A stretch of DNA of 7,264 nucleotides from JBKHJZ01 sp046537875 (GCA_046537875.1 JBKHJZ010000161.1:1-7264); one strand, 5' to 3'. Shown: positions 1 to 6,667, counted from the stretch's first letter. The notes: generated from the letters alone by a model not told the origin. Numbers and translations are program-made.

Positions 1-1
1 C

Positions 2-217
2 GAGCTGCCGGACGAGGCGGCCTCGGCGGGGCTGTCGTGTGTCGACGTCCTCGGTGTCGAGGGTGCCGCCGGGTGGTTCGACGGCAGCTTCGACCGTTGG
101 GATGACGAGACCTGCAGGGAGGCACTGCTCTTCGCGGCCCGAGCCGTGGAGTCCGAGCCGTCTCTGCTCGGCGGCAGCCCGCACCTGTTGATGGTCGCGC
201 AGCGGCCGGGCGGCTGA
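2..217 (+). CDS. C-terminal end of a probable class I SAM-dependent methyltransferase (5' partial)
   Basis: An open frame enters from the left edge and ends at TGA 215-217, giving the last 71 residues of a protein whose N-terminus lies outside the window. The tail reads ...ARAVESEPSLLGGSPHLLMVAQRP.... An 'EPSLLG.S.HLL.V..RP' ending is, from memory, typical of actinobacterial class I methyltransferases, where it forms the last helix and beta-strand of the Rossmann-like fold. The preceding part has a FDRWDDE segment followed by an amphipathic helix, also in keeping with that fold. The SAM-binding glycine motif would lie upstream and is not visible, so the substrate is unknown. The gene converges with the minus-strand operon, 54 bases away stop to stop. 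Other class I methyltransferase-like folds cannot be excluded. Confidence 0.65.
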   Translation, partial: ELPDEAASAGLSCVDVLGVEGAAGWFDGSFDRWDDETCREALLFAARAVESEPSLLGGSPHLLMVAQRPGG

Positions 218-271
218 GGTCCGTCGTCGCCCGGGCGTCCATGACCGGTCGCTCGGCCGGCTCCCGCTCCG

Positions 272-418
272 TCAGGAGGAGGCGGTGGGGAAGCCGAGGT
301 CGATCCCGCTGGTTGCGGGATCGGGCCAGCGGGTGGTGACCACCTTCGGGCGGGTGGAGAAGCGGATGCCCTCGGGTCCGTCGATGGCGCTGCCCGATCG
401 TGGAGAGTGGGCGTTCAC
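272..418 (-). CDS. Small ORF (48 aa) coupled to the end of the acyl-CoA dehydrogenase operon
   Basis: I do not recognise this ORF. A GTG start (418-416) overlaps the TGA of the preceding dehydrogenase in a GTGA junction, and the frame runs to TGA 274-272. Support for coding is the coupling plus codon use: of the last 33 codons only two end in A or T, as in the neighbouring genes. The peptide has no hydrophobic segment or cysteines. It starts with a polar stretch (NAHSPRSGSAIDG) and ends with a basic/aromatic part (GIRFSTRPKVVTTRWPDP) and GIDLGFPTASS. An ATG at 430 is in frame but overlaps the upstream gene more. It could be a genuine small protein, or the preserved C-terminus of a longer gene lost by deletion: GIRFSTRPKVV faintly recalls the C-terminal strand of CaiB-type CoA-transferases, but that is weak. 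Confidence 0.42.
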   Translation of the reverse strand: MNAHSPRSGSAIDGPEGIRFSTRPKVVTTRWPDPATSGIDLGFPTASS

Positions 419-1524
419 TTCGTCACGGGCCATCTGCGGTCGGCGATGCGACGCCGGTGCACCGCCGGCGACCCGAACAGCGCCCGGTCGAGCAGCGCCC
501 GCTTGAGGTGGCGGTGGATGCCGCTCTCCCACGTGTAGCCGATGCCCCCGTGGAGCTGCATCGCCGTTCCCGCGGCGGCGACCGCAGCCGAGCCGACGAA
601 GGACTTGGCACGCGATGCGGCGATCCCCGCACCGGCGTCGCCGGCGGCGACGGCGGCGACCGCCTCCCCGAGGAGCTCCCGCCCGATGCGCAGCTGGACG
701 AGCACGTCGGCGCACTGGTGCTTCACCGCCTGGAAGGATCCGACCGGCCGGCCGAACTGCTGGCGCTCGCCCACGTAGGCGACGGTGGCGTCGAGCATCG
801 CCGAGGCGACACCGAAGGCATCGGCGGCGACGGCCACCGCGGCCCGGTCGAGGATCGCCTGACCGACGACCGCCGGATCGCCGGCGAACCGCCAGACCGA
901 CTCGGCGGGGACCGCCATGCCGTCGGCCTCGACGGCCGCGAAGCGGCGGGTGGCGTCGAGCACGGGCTCGGGCGTCACCACCAGGCTCGCAGGTCGCGGG
1001 CCGACCGGAGCCGGGCGTTCCTCGGCCACCGACGCGGTGGCGTGGACGAGGACCGGGCCGTCGGCCGACCCGGCCAGCAGCAGCAGGTGATCGGCACCGG
1101 CGGCGTCGACGACGAGGTCGGCCCGCCCGTGGAGCCGCCCGCCGGCGCCGAGCCGGAACGGCGGCTCGGGCTCACAGGAGTCCGCGTGCGGTGCGAGGGC
1201 CACGGCCGGGCGAGCGGACCCGACGGCGAGGTGGCGCAGCAGCTCGTCCCGGTCGGCGCCCGGCTCCGCAGCGGAGGCGGCCGCGACGCCGAGGACGGCG
1301 GTGCCGAGGAACGGAGCGGCGGTGGCGGCCTGCCCCAGCTCCTCGAGGACGACCGCGGTCTCCGCGAAGGTGGCGCCGCTGCCGTCGAGCTGCTCGGGCA
1401 CCTCGAGCCCGACCCACCCGGCGTCGGCGATCCGGCGCCAGCGGGCGTCGGGCTCGAGGTCGTCGGCCAAGAGGTCGCGGGCGACGTCGCGCAGCTCGTC
1501 GTGGACGTCGGCGAAGCCGCGCAC
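415..1524 (-). CDS. Acyl-CoA dehydrogenase, FadE27-like small (non-catalytic) subunit
   Basis: A 369-residue acyl-CoA dehydrogenase-family protein, inferred to be the partner of the gene just upstream in an alpha2beta2 flavoenzyme that introduces an alpha,beta double bond into an acyl-CoA. An N-terminal helical domain (about 1-110) contains GWVGLEVPEQLDGSGATFAE (37-56). A variable middle beta domain (about 110-215) follows. The C-terminal helical domain carries RQQFGRPVGSFQAVKH (254-269), the FAD-phosphate-contacting segment, and QLHGGIGYTWE (323-333). At the position where a large subunit has its catalytic Glu ('FERV') this protein reads AAVAVAADAFG, and there is no C-terminal GTSEIQR motif, so it probably cannot act alone. 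The length resembles FadE27 (about 370 residues, from memory). GTG 1524 directly abuts the TAG of the upstream gene with no strong SD, suggesting translational coupling. Its stop overlaps the small downstream ORF. Confidence 0.88.
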   Translation of the reverse strand: MRGFADVHDELRDVARDLLADDLEPDARWRRIADAGWVGLEVPEQLDGSGATFAETAVVLEELGQAATAAPFLGTAVLGVAAASAAEPGADRDELLRHLAVGSARPAVALAPHADSCEPEPPFRLGAGGRLHGRADLVVDAAGADHLLLLAGSADGPVLVHATASVAEERPAPVGPRPASLVVTPEPVLDATRRFAAVEADGMAVPAESVWRFAGDPAVVGQAILDRAAVAVAADAFGVASAMLDATVAYVGERQQFGRPVGSFQAVKHQCADVLVQLRIGRELLGEAVAAVAAGDAGAGIAASRAKSFVGSAAVAAAGTAMQLHGGIGYTWESGIHRHLKRALLDRALFGSPAVHRRRIADRRWPVTK

Positions 1525-2724
1525 CTACGCCGCCGGTCTCGGTTCGCGCGGCAGCCCGAGGCCCCGCTCGCCGATGATCGACCGCTGGATCTCGCTCGAG
1601 CCACCCGGGATGGTCCACTCCCACGAGCCGATGAAGTCGAGCACCCAGGCGCCCGACTCCCAGCCGCTGGAGATCGGCTTGTCGAGGACGCACTGCCCAC
1701 CGACGCCGGCGACCTCGGCACCGAACCCGGTGAGGCGCTGCAGCAACTCGCTGTAGTGCAGCTTGACCACCGACGCGTCGGCCGGACCGGCCACACCGCG
1801 CTCCACGTCCTCCACGTGGCGGCGGCACAGCGATCGCAGCCCGGCCACCTCCACCTCGAACCCGGCGAGCCGTTCGCGCACGGCGGGGTCGTCGAGGGGC
1901 CGGCGGCCCCGCCAGTCCGGTTGGCGGCAGGCGTCGACCAGCCACGGCAGGGCGGCATGGCCGAGGCGCTCGGCCAGCTCGAGCATGGTCATCCCCCGCT
2001 CGGCGCCCAACGTCGCCTGGGCGACCTGCCACCCCCGGTTCTCGGCGCCGACGAGGTTCCCGGCCGGGATGACCACGTCGTCGAGGAAGATCTCGCAGAA
2101 GTGCGACTGCCCGGTGGCCTGCCGGATCGGGCGCACCTCGACGCCCGGAGCGCGCATGTCCATGAGGAGGTAGGAGATGCCGTGGCGCTTCGGCGCCGAC
2201 GGGTCGGTGCGGGCGAGCAGGAGGCACCAGTCCGCGTGCGCCGCCCCGCTGGCCCACACCTTCTGGCCGTTCACCACGTAGCCGTCGTCGACCCGCACCG
2301 CCGAGGTCGACAGGGCGGCCAGGTCGGAGCCCGCATCGGGCTCGGAGAAGCCCTGGCACCAGATCTCGCCGTCGAGGATGGCGGGGAGGTGCCGCCGGCG
2401 CTGCGCGTCGGTGCCGGCGTGCAGCAACGTCGCCGCGGCGTGGTGGATGCCGACGAACGCGACCACGAGCCGCGGTGCATCGGCGCGTGCCAGCTCCTGG
2501 TACAGGACGACCTGCTCGGCGACCGACATGCCCCCGCCCCACTCGGCAGGCCAGTGGGGGACGGCGTAGCCGGCGCGGCGCAGCTCCTGGAACCAGTCCT
2601 GCTGGAAGGCGACGAACCAGTCGCCGTCGACGCCGGTCTGCCGCTCCCGCCAGTCGGCCGGCACGTGGGTCTCGCACCACTCGCGGATCTCGGCTCGCAG
2701 CCGCCCGTGCCCGGCCGCGGTCAC
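1525..2724 (-). CDS. Acyl-CoA dehydrogenase, FadE26-like large (catalytic) subunit
   Basis: A 399-residue FAD-dependent acyl-CoA dehydrogenase. The N-terminal helical domain includes WPAEWGGGMS (58-67). The flavin-binding core WCQGFSEPDAGSDL starts at residue 122 and NGQKVWASG lies at 152-160. The probable catalytic base is Glu242 in LGAERG, where FadE26-type subunits have theirs (about 240-250). PGGSSEIQR (373-381) is the C-terminal FAD/CoA-contact motif. The start is GTG 2724, in a GTGA overlap with the previous gene's stop. A GGGG run seven bases upstream (2732-2735) may serve as ribosome binding site, and the frame fits AEIREWCETHVPADW near the N-terminus. Together with the next gene it forms a 399/369 pair, close to the FadE26/FadE27 lengths (about 400/373, from memory), the pair that acts on a sterol side-chain CoA ester in mycobacteria. 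Family and catalytic role are well supported; the substrate is inference. Confidence 0.92.
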   Translation of the reverse strand: MTAAGHGRLRAEIREWCETHVPADWRERQTGVDGDWFVAFQQDWFQELRRAGYAVPHWPAEWGGGMSVAEQVVLYQELARADAPRLVVAFVGIHHAAATLLHAGTDAQRRRHLPAILDGEIWCQGFSEPDAGSDLAALSTSAVRVDDGYVVNGQKVWASGAAHADWCLLLARTDPSAPKRHGISYLLMDMRAPGVEVRPIRQATGQSHFCEIFLDDVVIPAGNLVGAENRGWQVAQATLGAERGMTMLELAERLGHAALPWLVDACRQPDWRGRRPLDDPAVRERLAGFEVEVAGLRSLCRRHVEDVERGVAGPADASVVKLHYSELLQRLTGFGAEVAGVGGQCVLDKPISSGWESGAWVLDFIGSWEWTIPGGSSEIQRSIIGERGLGLPREPRPAA

Positions 2725-3662
2725 TGGGCGTCCCCGCCGTAGATGCCGGTGAGGCCACCGCGCCCGATGCGCCGGGTGAGGGCGTCCAGCGATCCCGAGG
2801 ACCCCCAGGGGAGCCGGCGCAGCGGCGCGCTGTAGCGGGAGACCCACGAGATCGTGGTCTCGTCGCAGAAGCCGATGGCGCCGTGCAGCTGGTGGGCGAT
2901 GCGGAACACGACGTCCGCGGCGTCGACCGCCGCGACCCGCAGGGCGAGGGCGTCGTCCACCACCTCCCCGCGGTCGGCCTCGATGCTCCACAGCGCGTAC
3001 CTCGCCAGCTCGTCGACGCCGGCCCGCTCGACCTCGGCGTCGGTGAGCTGGAACTGCACCGACTGGAAGGTGGCCAGCGGCTGGCCGAACTGGTGCCGGT
3101 CCAGCACGTAGCGGCGGGTGAGGTCGACGGCCCGGTCGAGCATGCCGAGGAGCGTCCAGCACGGCAGCACCAGCGCGAGGGCGACGTCCACGGGTGCTGC
3201 CCGGTCGACCGGCTCGAGCTCGAGACCGGTCACGAACGCGCCCGTCCGTGGGGGCAGCTCGGGCGACTGCGGGCGGGCGATGCTGCGGGCACCGTGCACC
3301 GTGACGGCCGCCCAGCGCAGATCGAGCTCGCTCACGGCGGCGGCCGGGCGGCGGTCGCCCACCAGCACGAGACCGTCGGCGTCGAGGTCGGTGGGCCGGG
3401 CCAGTCGCTCGGCCACCGGGTGGGGCAGCGCCCACCAGCCGGCGGCACGGCACAGCGCGGCGGCGGCCTCCAACTCGTCGACGCCGCGGCGGACGTCGAG
3501 CTCCCACGCCCCGAGCGAGGCCAGGACCGGCTCGGTGATCGGCCCCCGCCGCTCGGGCTCCCGCTCGGCCTGCCGGACCAGCGCGTCGCCGCCGGCCGCC
3601 TCGATGGCCTTCTGCGCCGTCCGCCCGAACTCCAGCGCCTCCTCGGTGAGCTCCAGGTTCAT
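2721..3662 (-). CDS. Acyl-CoA dehydrogenase-like short subunit, FadE32/FadE33-like
   Basis: A 313-residue protein with acyl-CoA dehydrogenase ends but a shortened middle. The N-terminal helical part (1-90) begins MNLELTEEALEFGRTAQKAI. The middle segment between the helical halves is only about 60 residues (roughly 95-155), where ordinary family members have about 100 or more. The C-terminal half has DRHQFGQPLATFQSVQFQ (188-205) and HQLHGAIGF (257-265). No Glu sits at the catalytic position (ALALVLPCWTLLGML), and there is no GTSEIQR motif, so it is likely the non-catalytic partner of the 382-residue subunit encoded just upstream. Mycobacterial FadE32 and FadE33 have similar short lengths (about 315-320, from memory) and pair with FadE31. 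ATG 3662 overlaps the upstream TGA in ATGA with no visible SD, so translation is probably coupled. Earlier in-frame starts back to 4031 would lie inside the upstream gene and are rejected. Confidence 0.85.
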   Translation of the reverse strand: MNLELTEEALEFGRTAQKAIEAAGGDALVRQAEREPERRGPITEPVLASLGAWELDVRRGVDELEAAAALCRAAGWWALPHPVAERLARPTDLDADGLVLVGDRRPAAAVSELDLRWAAVTVHGARSIARPQSPELPPRTGAFVTGLELEPVDRAAPVDVALALVLPCWTLLGMLDRAVDLTRRYVLDRHQFGQPLATFQSVQFQLTDAEVERAGVDELARYALWSIEADRGEVVDDALALRVAAVDAADVVFRIAHQLHGAIGFCDETTISWVSRYSAPLRRLPWGSSGSLDALTRRIGRGGLTGIYGGDAQ

Positions 3663-4807
3663 GCCACGGCCAGGAGGGCTCGGGACAGCAGGATCCGCTG
3701 GATCTCGATCGCCCCCGAGGCGACGGTCGCGGAGACCGAGTAGCGGGCGTGCTCCTCGACCTGGCGGCGGAACCGGCGCCCCTCCTCGTTCTCGAGCGCC
3801 GCCATCCCGACGATGTCGAGCAGGAGGTCGGCGCTGCGCTGGTCGAGCGTCGTGACCGCGATGCGGTAGGCGGCCGCATCCGCCGGCTGCACCCGGCCAC
3901 CGCCCTGCTGGTCGACCACCCGGTACGCGAGCAGCCGTGCCCGTCGAGCGTGGACGAGCATGCGGGCCCAGCGGCCGCGGAGCTCGGCGGGGAGGGTGTC
4001 CCACTCGTCGCCGAGCACGACCGGCGCCCACTGGAGCAGCTTCTCGACGCGCGCGTAGCGGGCGATGCCCACCCGCTCGAAGGACAGCACCTCCTGCACG
4101 ACCCGCCAGCCGCCGTCCACCTCACCGAGCACGTCGGCCTCGGTGGCCCACACGTCCTCGAGGAACACCTCGTTGAGGTGGTGCGGGCCGATCATCGCCG
4201 CGATGGGCCGGACCTCGATGCCCGGCGCCGACATGGGCAGCAGGAAGATCGTCAGCCCGTGCTGCTTCCGTTCGCCCCTGCTGGTGCGGGCGAGCAGGAA
4301 GCACCAGTCGGCCATCGCGGCGTACGACGTCCAGATCTTCTGGCCGGTGATCCGCCAGCCGTCCCCGTCGCGCCGAGCCGCCGTCTGGAGCGACGCCAGG
4401 TCGGACCCGGCGTCGGGCTCGCTGAAGCCCTGGCACCAGATGACCTCGCCGTTGGCGATCGCGGGCAGGTGCCGGCGCTGCTGCTCGGGCGTGCCGTGGC
4501 GCATGATCGTCGGCCCGACCCAGTTGACGCCCATGTACTGGGCGCCCCGGGGCTCCCAGTGGGCCCACATCTCCTCGCGGACCGCGGTCTGCTCCCAGTG
4601 GGACGCACCGCGCCCGCCCCACTCCTCGGGCCAGGCGATGCAGAGCTCGCCCCGCTCGGCGAGCGTGCGGCAGAAGTCCTGCGCGATCTCGAGGTCGGCG
4701 GGATCGTCGGTGAAGGGGCTGAGGAAGTCGGCGGGCACGTGCTCCTCGACGAGCCGGCGCAGCTCGGCACGCAACGCGGCCACCTCGGGGCCCATGTCGA
4801 AGTCCAT
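3659..4807 (-). CDS. Acyl-CoA dehydrogenase, large (catalytic) subunit, FadE31/FadE26-like
   Basis: A 382-residue FAD-dependent acyl-CoA dehydrogenase, first gene of the dehydrogenase operon. Motifs, numbered from ATG 4807: AWPEEWGGRG (58-67); WCQGFSEPDAGSDL (124-137), which binds flavin and CoA; TGQKIWTSY (154-162); Glu244 in LSFERVG, the probable catalytic base; SGAIEIQR (364-371), the C-terminal motif in which the usual GTSEIQR has become GAIEIQR. I chose ATG 4807 over GTG 4816 because MDFDMGPEVAALRAELR is the usual family N-terminus, no SD precedes either codon, and a TACGGT hexamer seven bases upstream fits a leaderless start. The GTG start would add MPG. The gene shares an ATGA overlap with its short partner. 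The 382/313 pair resembles FadE31/FadE32 in size. The substrate is probably a branched or ring-containing acyl-CoA, by analogy only. Confidence 0.92.
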   Translation of the reverse strand: MDFDMGPEVAALRAELRRLVEEHVPADFLSPFTDDPADLEIAQDFCRTLAERGELCIAWPEEWGGRGASHWEQTAVREEMWAHWEPRGAQYMGVNWVGPTIMRHGTPEQQRRHLPAIANGEVIWCQGFSEPDAGSDLASLQTAARRDGDGWRITGQKIWTSYAAMADWCFLLARTSRGERKQHGLTIFLLPMSAPGIEVRPIAAMIGPHHLNEVFLEDVWATEADVLGEVDGGWRVVQEVLSFERVGIARYARVEKLLQWAPVVLGDEWDTLPAELRGRWARMLVHARRARLLAYRVVDQQGGGRVQPADAAAYRIAVTTLDQRSADLLLDIVGMAALENEEGRRFRRQVEEHARYSVSATVASGAIEIQRILLSRALLAVA

Positions 4808-4814
4808 GCCCGGC

Positions 4815-4820
4815 ACCGTA
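4815..4820 (-). promoter_or_regulatory. Candidate -10 box (TACGGT) for a leaderless start of the dehydrogenase operon
   Basis: TACGGT fits the TANNNT actinobacterial -10 pattern and ends seven bases before ATG 4807. That would place transcription initiation at or next to the start codon, and no SD is visible there. No recognisable -35 lies 17 bases upstream (GGCCGG), which is common at leaderless promoters. A six-base pattern this loose can occur by chance. The operon could also be read through from the oxidoreductase gene 101 bases upstream, since no terminator separates them. Confidence 0.27.
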
Positions 4821-4908
4821 CGTCAGGGATCCGGGACCCGGCCGTGGGTGGTCACCGCCGGCGGCCGCATCCTCAGGGTCCAACGTCCGGGCCCATCCGC
4901 TCGGCCCC

Positions 4909-5799
4909 TCAGTCGAGCGCTGGCAGGACCTCCTCGGCGAACAGCCGGACCGTCTCCGCACGCCCGAAGTCGCTGAACTGGCAGATGAAGAGCTCGGCGC
5001 CAGCCTCCCGCTCCCGGCGCAGGACCGTGGCGACCTGGTCGGGCGTCCCGACGACCAGCCCGCCCCACGCCCCGAACCGTCGCTCGGCGGTCGCCACCAC
5101 CTCGTCCCGCTCGGCCGACGAGCCAGCCAGGCCGATCGGGTGCTGGATCGACACGCGCGCCGATCCGGCGAGGGGGCGCAGCTCCTCGAAGCGCTCGAGG
5201 CCGTACGACGGGCAGTTCCACCAGTCGGCGAAGCGCGCCACCAGCGGCAACGTCAGCCGCTCCCCGACCCCACCCAGGTGGATCGGCACCCGGCCCCGCA
5301 CCGGCCGCGGGCGGCACACGGCGTCGCACAGCGTCCAGTGCACACCGTCGAAGTCGACGGGTTCGCCGGTCCAGAGGAGATCGAGGAGCTCGAGCGTCTC
5401 GCCGAGCCGGGACGCCCTCGCGGAGGGGGCGGGATCGCCGAACCCGTAGCCGCGCAGCTCGTCCTCCACCGATCCCCAGCCCAGGCCCAGCTCGAGCCGA
5501 CCGCCGGAGATGACGTCGAGAGACGCCGCCATCTTCGCGAGCATCGCCGGGTGGCGGAGCTCGTTGCAGAGCACCAGGTGGCCGATGTGGAGACGCTCGG
5601 TGCGGGCAGCCACTGCGGTGGCGGTCGTCCAGGCCTCGAGGCAGTCGAGCTCGCGGCTCACCGGCGGCGCCATGTGATCCATGAACCAGACCGAGTGGAA
5701 CCCCGCCTCCTCGGCGGTTCGGGCCCGCTCCTCGATGACGGGGAAGTCCATCCGCACCTGCGGGAGGTAGAGGCCGGCGAAGGCTGCCGGAGCGGCCAT
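4909..5799 (-). CDS. LLM-class flavin-dependent (probably F420) oxidoreductase
   Basis: A 296-residue bacterial luciferase-like protein with the TIM-barrel layout. The first strand is AGLYLPQVRMDF (8-19). EEAGFHSVWFMDHM (30-43) is the typical second helix/strand. The hallmark HPAMLAKMAASLDVISGGR begins at 83 and continues into LELGLGWG (102-109). The later barrel has VPIHLGGVG (171-179) and ADWWNC (191-196). VVGTPDQVATVL (249-260) is the closing signature common in actinobacterial F420-dependent members. The family includes monooxygenases and dehydrogenases using FMNH2 or F420H2; the exact reaction is not readable. ATG 5799 starts the conserved region cleanly. No SD is evident, but a TAGCGT hexamer lies six bases upstream. 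It is 101 bases from the dehydrogenase operon on the same strand, so it may serve the same catabolic route, for example by oxygenating or reducing a ring or ketone. That link is inference. Confidence 0.9.
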   Translation of the reverse strand: MAAPAAFAGLYLPQVRMDFPVIEERARTAEEAGFHSVWFMDHMAPPVSRELDCLEAWTTATAVAARTERLHIGHLVLCNELRHPAMLAKMAASLDVISGGRLELGLGWGSVEDELRGYGFGDPAPSARASRLGETLELLDLLWTGEPVDFDGVHWTLCDAVCRPRPVRGRVPIHLGGVGERLTLPLVARFADWWNCPSYGLERFEELRPLAGSARVSIQHPIGLAGSSAERDEVVATAERRFGAWGGLVVGTPDQVATVLRREREAGAELFICQFSDFGRAETVRLFAEEVLPALD

Positions 5800-5805
5800 C
5801 AGCGG

Positions 5806-5811
5806 ACGCTA
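5806..5811 (-). promoter_or_regulatory. Candidate -10 box (TAGCGT) for leaderless transcription of the LLM oxidoreductase
   Basis: TAGCGT matches TANNNT and ends six bases before ATG 5799, the spacing expected when transcription begins at the A of the start codon. No -35 match was found at 17-18 bases upstream and no SD precedes the ATG. A weaker alternative is a conventional mRNA using the GGGG run a few bases further upstream, though at about 12 bases it is rather far from the ATG. Confidence 0.28.
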
Positions 5812-5919
5812 CCCCAGCCCATGGCCCAGCACGCTGGCCGCAGAACCCCGCGGGATCAGCGACATCCGCCTGGGCGCCCAGCGCACGCCTGCGGTACCCG
5901 CCGACGAGGTCGCACCGGC

Positions 5920-6663
5920 TCAGCCGACTGCGGCCCCGGCCTTGCGGGTGAGACGCTCGTACTGCTGCTGGTCGGGGGTCTCGACGTGGGCCTCACCGAC
6001 GGCGAACAGCGGAACGGAGGGAAGCTCGAACTCGCCGAAGCGCGGCGGCTCGTCGAGGCGCACAGGCGCGCCGAGGTCGACGCCGTCGAGACGGGCGGTG
6101 GATGCGTCGATGCGGTAGACACGCGTGGGCATCATCGTCCCGGGCATCCCACCAGGCAGGCGACCCGACAGGTCACACCGCCCGATCTCCAGAACGTGCT
6201 CGGCCAGCCACTCGCGTGCGGCGACGAGGGCACGAGGACGCCACGACGCCAGTGGCAACGCGGCGTTGATCACGTTCACGACGCCGAGTAGACGGTCCTG
6301 CGACATGCTGAAGGTCCACTCCAGAGCTGGGTCGTCCACGGTCATCGCTGCGCTGTTCGGCCCCGTCCACGCCAACTCGATGTTCGCGAACCTGCTCTCG
6401 TCCGCTGCCGGACCCCAGTATCGGGGGCAGGCGACCTCGAGCAGTGGACCGTCGACATGCAGCGACCAACGGCCGTCGGGATCGCGGACCCACAGCGTCG
6501 CATACGGCCCGAAGTCCGATTGCGGGATGCGCCGTGAGGCGAGAACGTGCCCGCTCTCGAAGGGGAGGCTCATCACCGCCCAGCCCCTCACGGTCTCGTG
6601 TCCCGGCCACGGAGAGCGGATCACACCCTCTTCGATGGTGCTCAGCTCGCGTGCGAGGTCCAT
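5920..6663 (-). CDS. Conserved hypothetical protein of actinobacterial type (247 aa)
   Basis: Function unknown. The protein is soluble-looking: no signal peptide or membrane helix, and many short beta-prone stretches. The segment SGHVLASRR....FGPYATLWVRDPDGRWSLHVD (37-71), followed by CPRYWGPA (79-86) and IELAWTGPNSAAMTVDD (95-111), resembles, from memory, a family of uncharacterised actinobacterial proteins with 'HVLALRRF.....GPGYTSVWHRDP.GRWTFY...CPRYFG'. A second half has LSGRLPGG (165-172) and LDGVDLGAP (192-200), perhaps a second beta unit. A lipid- or small-molecule-binding barrel is a guess. ATG 6663 is chosen because AGGGG lies eight bases upstream; the adjacent GTG 6666 is the alternative. 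Codon use is less GC-biased than in the dehydrogenase genes (GAA, GGT, TCT, TAT, CAA, AGG occur near the start), so it may have a different history. Confidence 0.82.
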   Translation of the reverse strand: MDLARELSTIEEGVIRSPWPGHETVRGWAVMSLPFESGHVLASRRIPQSDFGPYATLWVRDPDGRWSLHVDGPLLEVACPRYWGPAADESRFANIELAWTGPNSAAMTVDDPALEWTFSMSQDRLLGVVNVINAALPLASWRPRALVAAREWLAEHVLEIGRCDLSGRLPGGMPGTMMPTRVYRIDASTARLDGVDLGAPVRLDEPPRFGEFELPSVPLFAVGEAHVETPDQQQYERLTRKAGAAVG

Positions 6664-6667
6664 CACC

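Noticed and set aside
218..271. Bidirectional terminator between the converging methyltransferase end and the operon end
   Set aside because: Only a four-base CCGG/CCGG stem was found and there is no T-tract on either strand.
400..2742. A 780-codon plus-strand open frame opposite the dehydrogenase genes
   Set aside because: It is antisense to two genes with unmistakable family motifs. Its composition (Arg, Gly, Asp, Glu, Pro, Val) is what the reverse complement of GC-rich coding sequence gives, and it has no recognisable domain.
4817..4908. Terminator or riboswitch in the gap before the dehydrogenase operon
   Set aside because: Short GC palindromes (CCGGG/CCCGG, GGTG/CACC) have tiny loops or short stems and no T run. 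No riboswitch core was recognised.
3749..5449. A 566-codon plus-strand open frame across the first dehydrogenase and the oxidoreductase
   Set aside because: It is a mirror of the minus-strand codon bias over two confidently identified genes, with low-complexity content and no motif.
5870..5881. Perfect 12-base palindrome CTGGGCGCCCAG between the hypothetical gene and the oxidoreductase, considered as terminator or operator
   Set aside because: As a hairpin it leaves only a four-base stem around a GCGC loop and no T-tract follows. Palindromes of this kind are common at this GC content, and there is no second copy.
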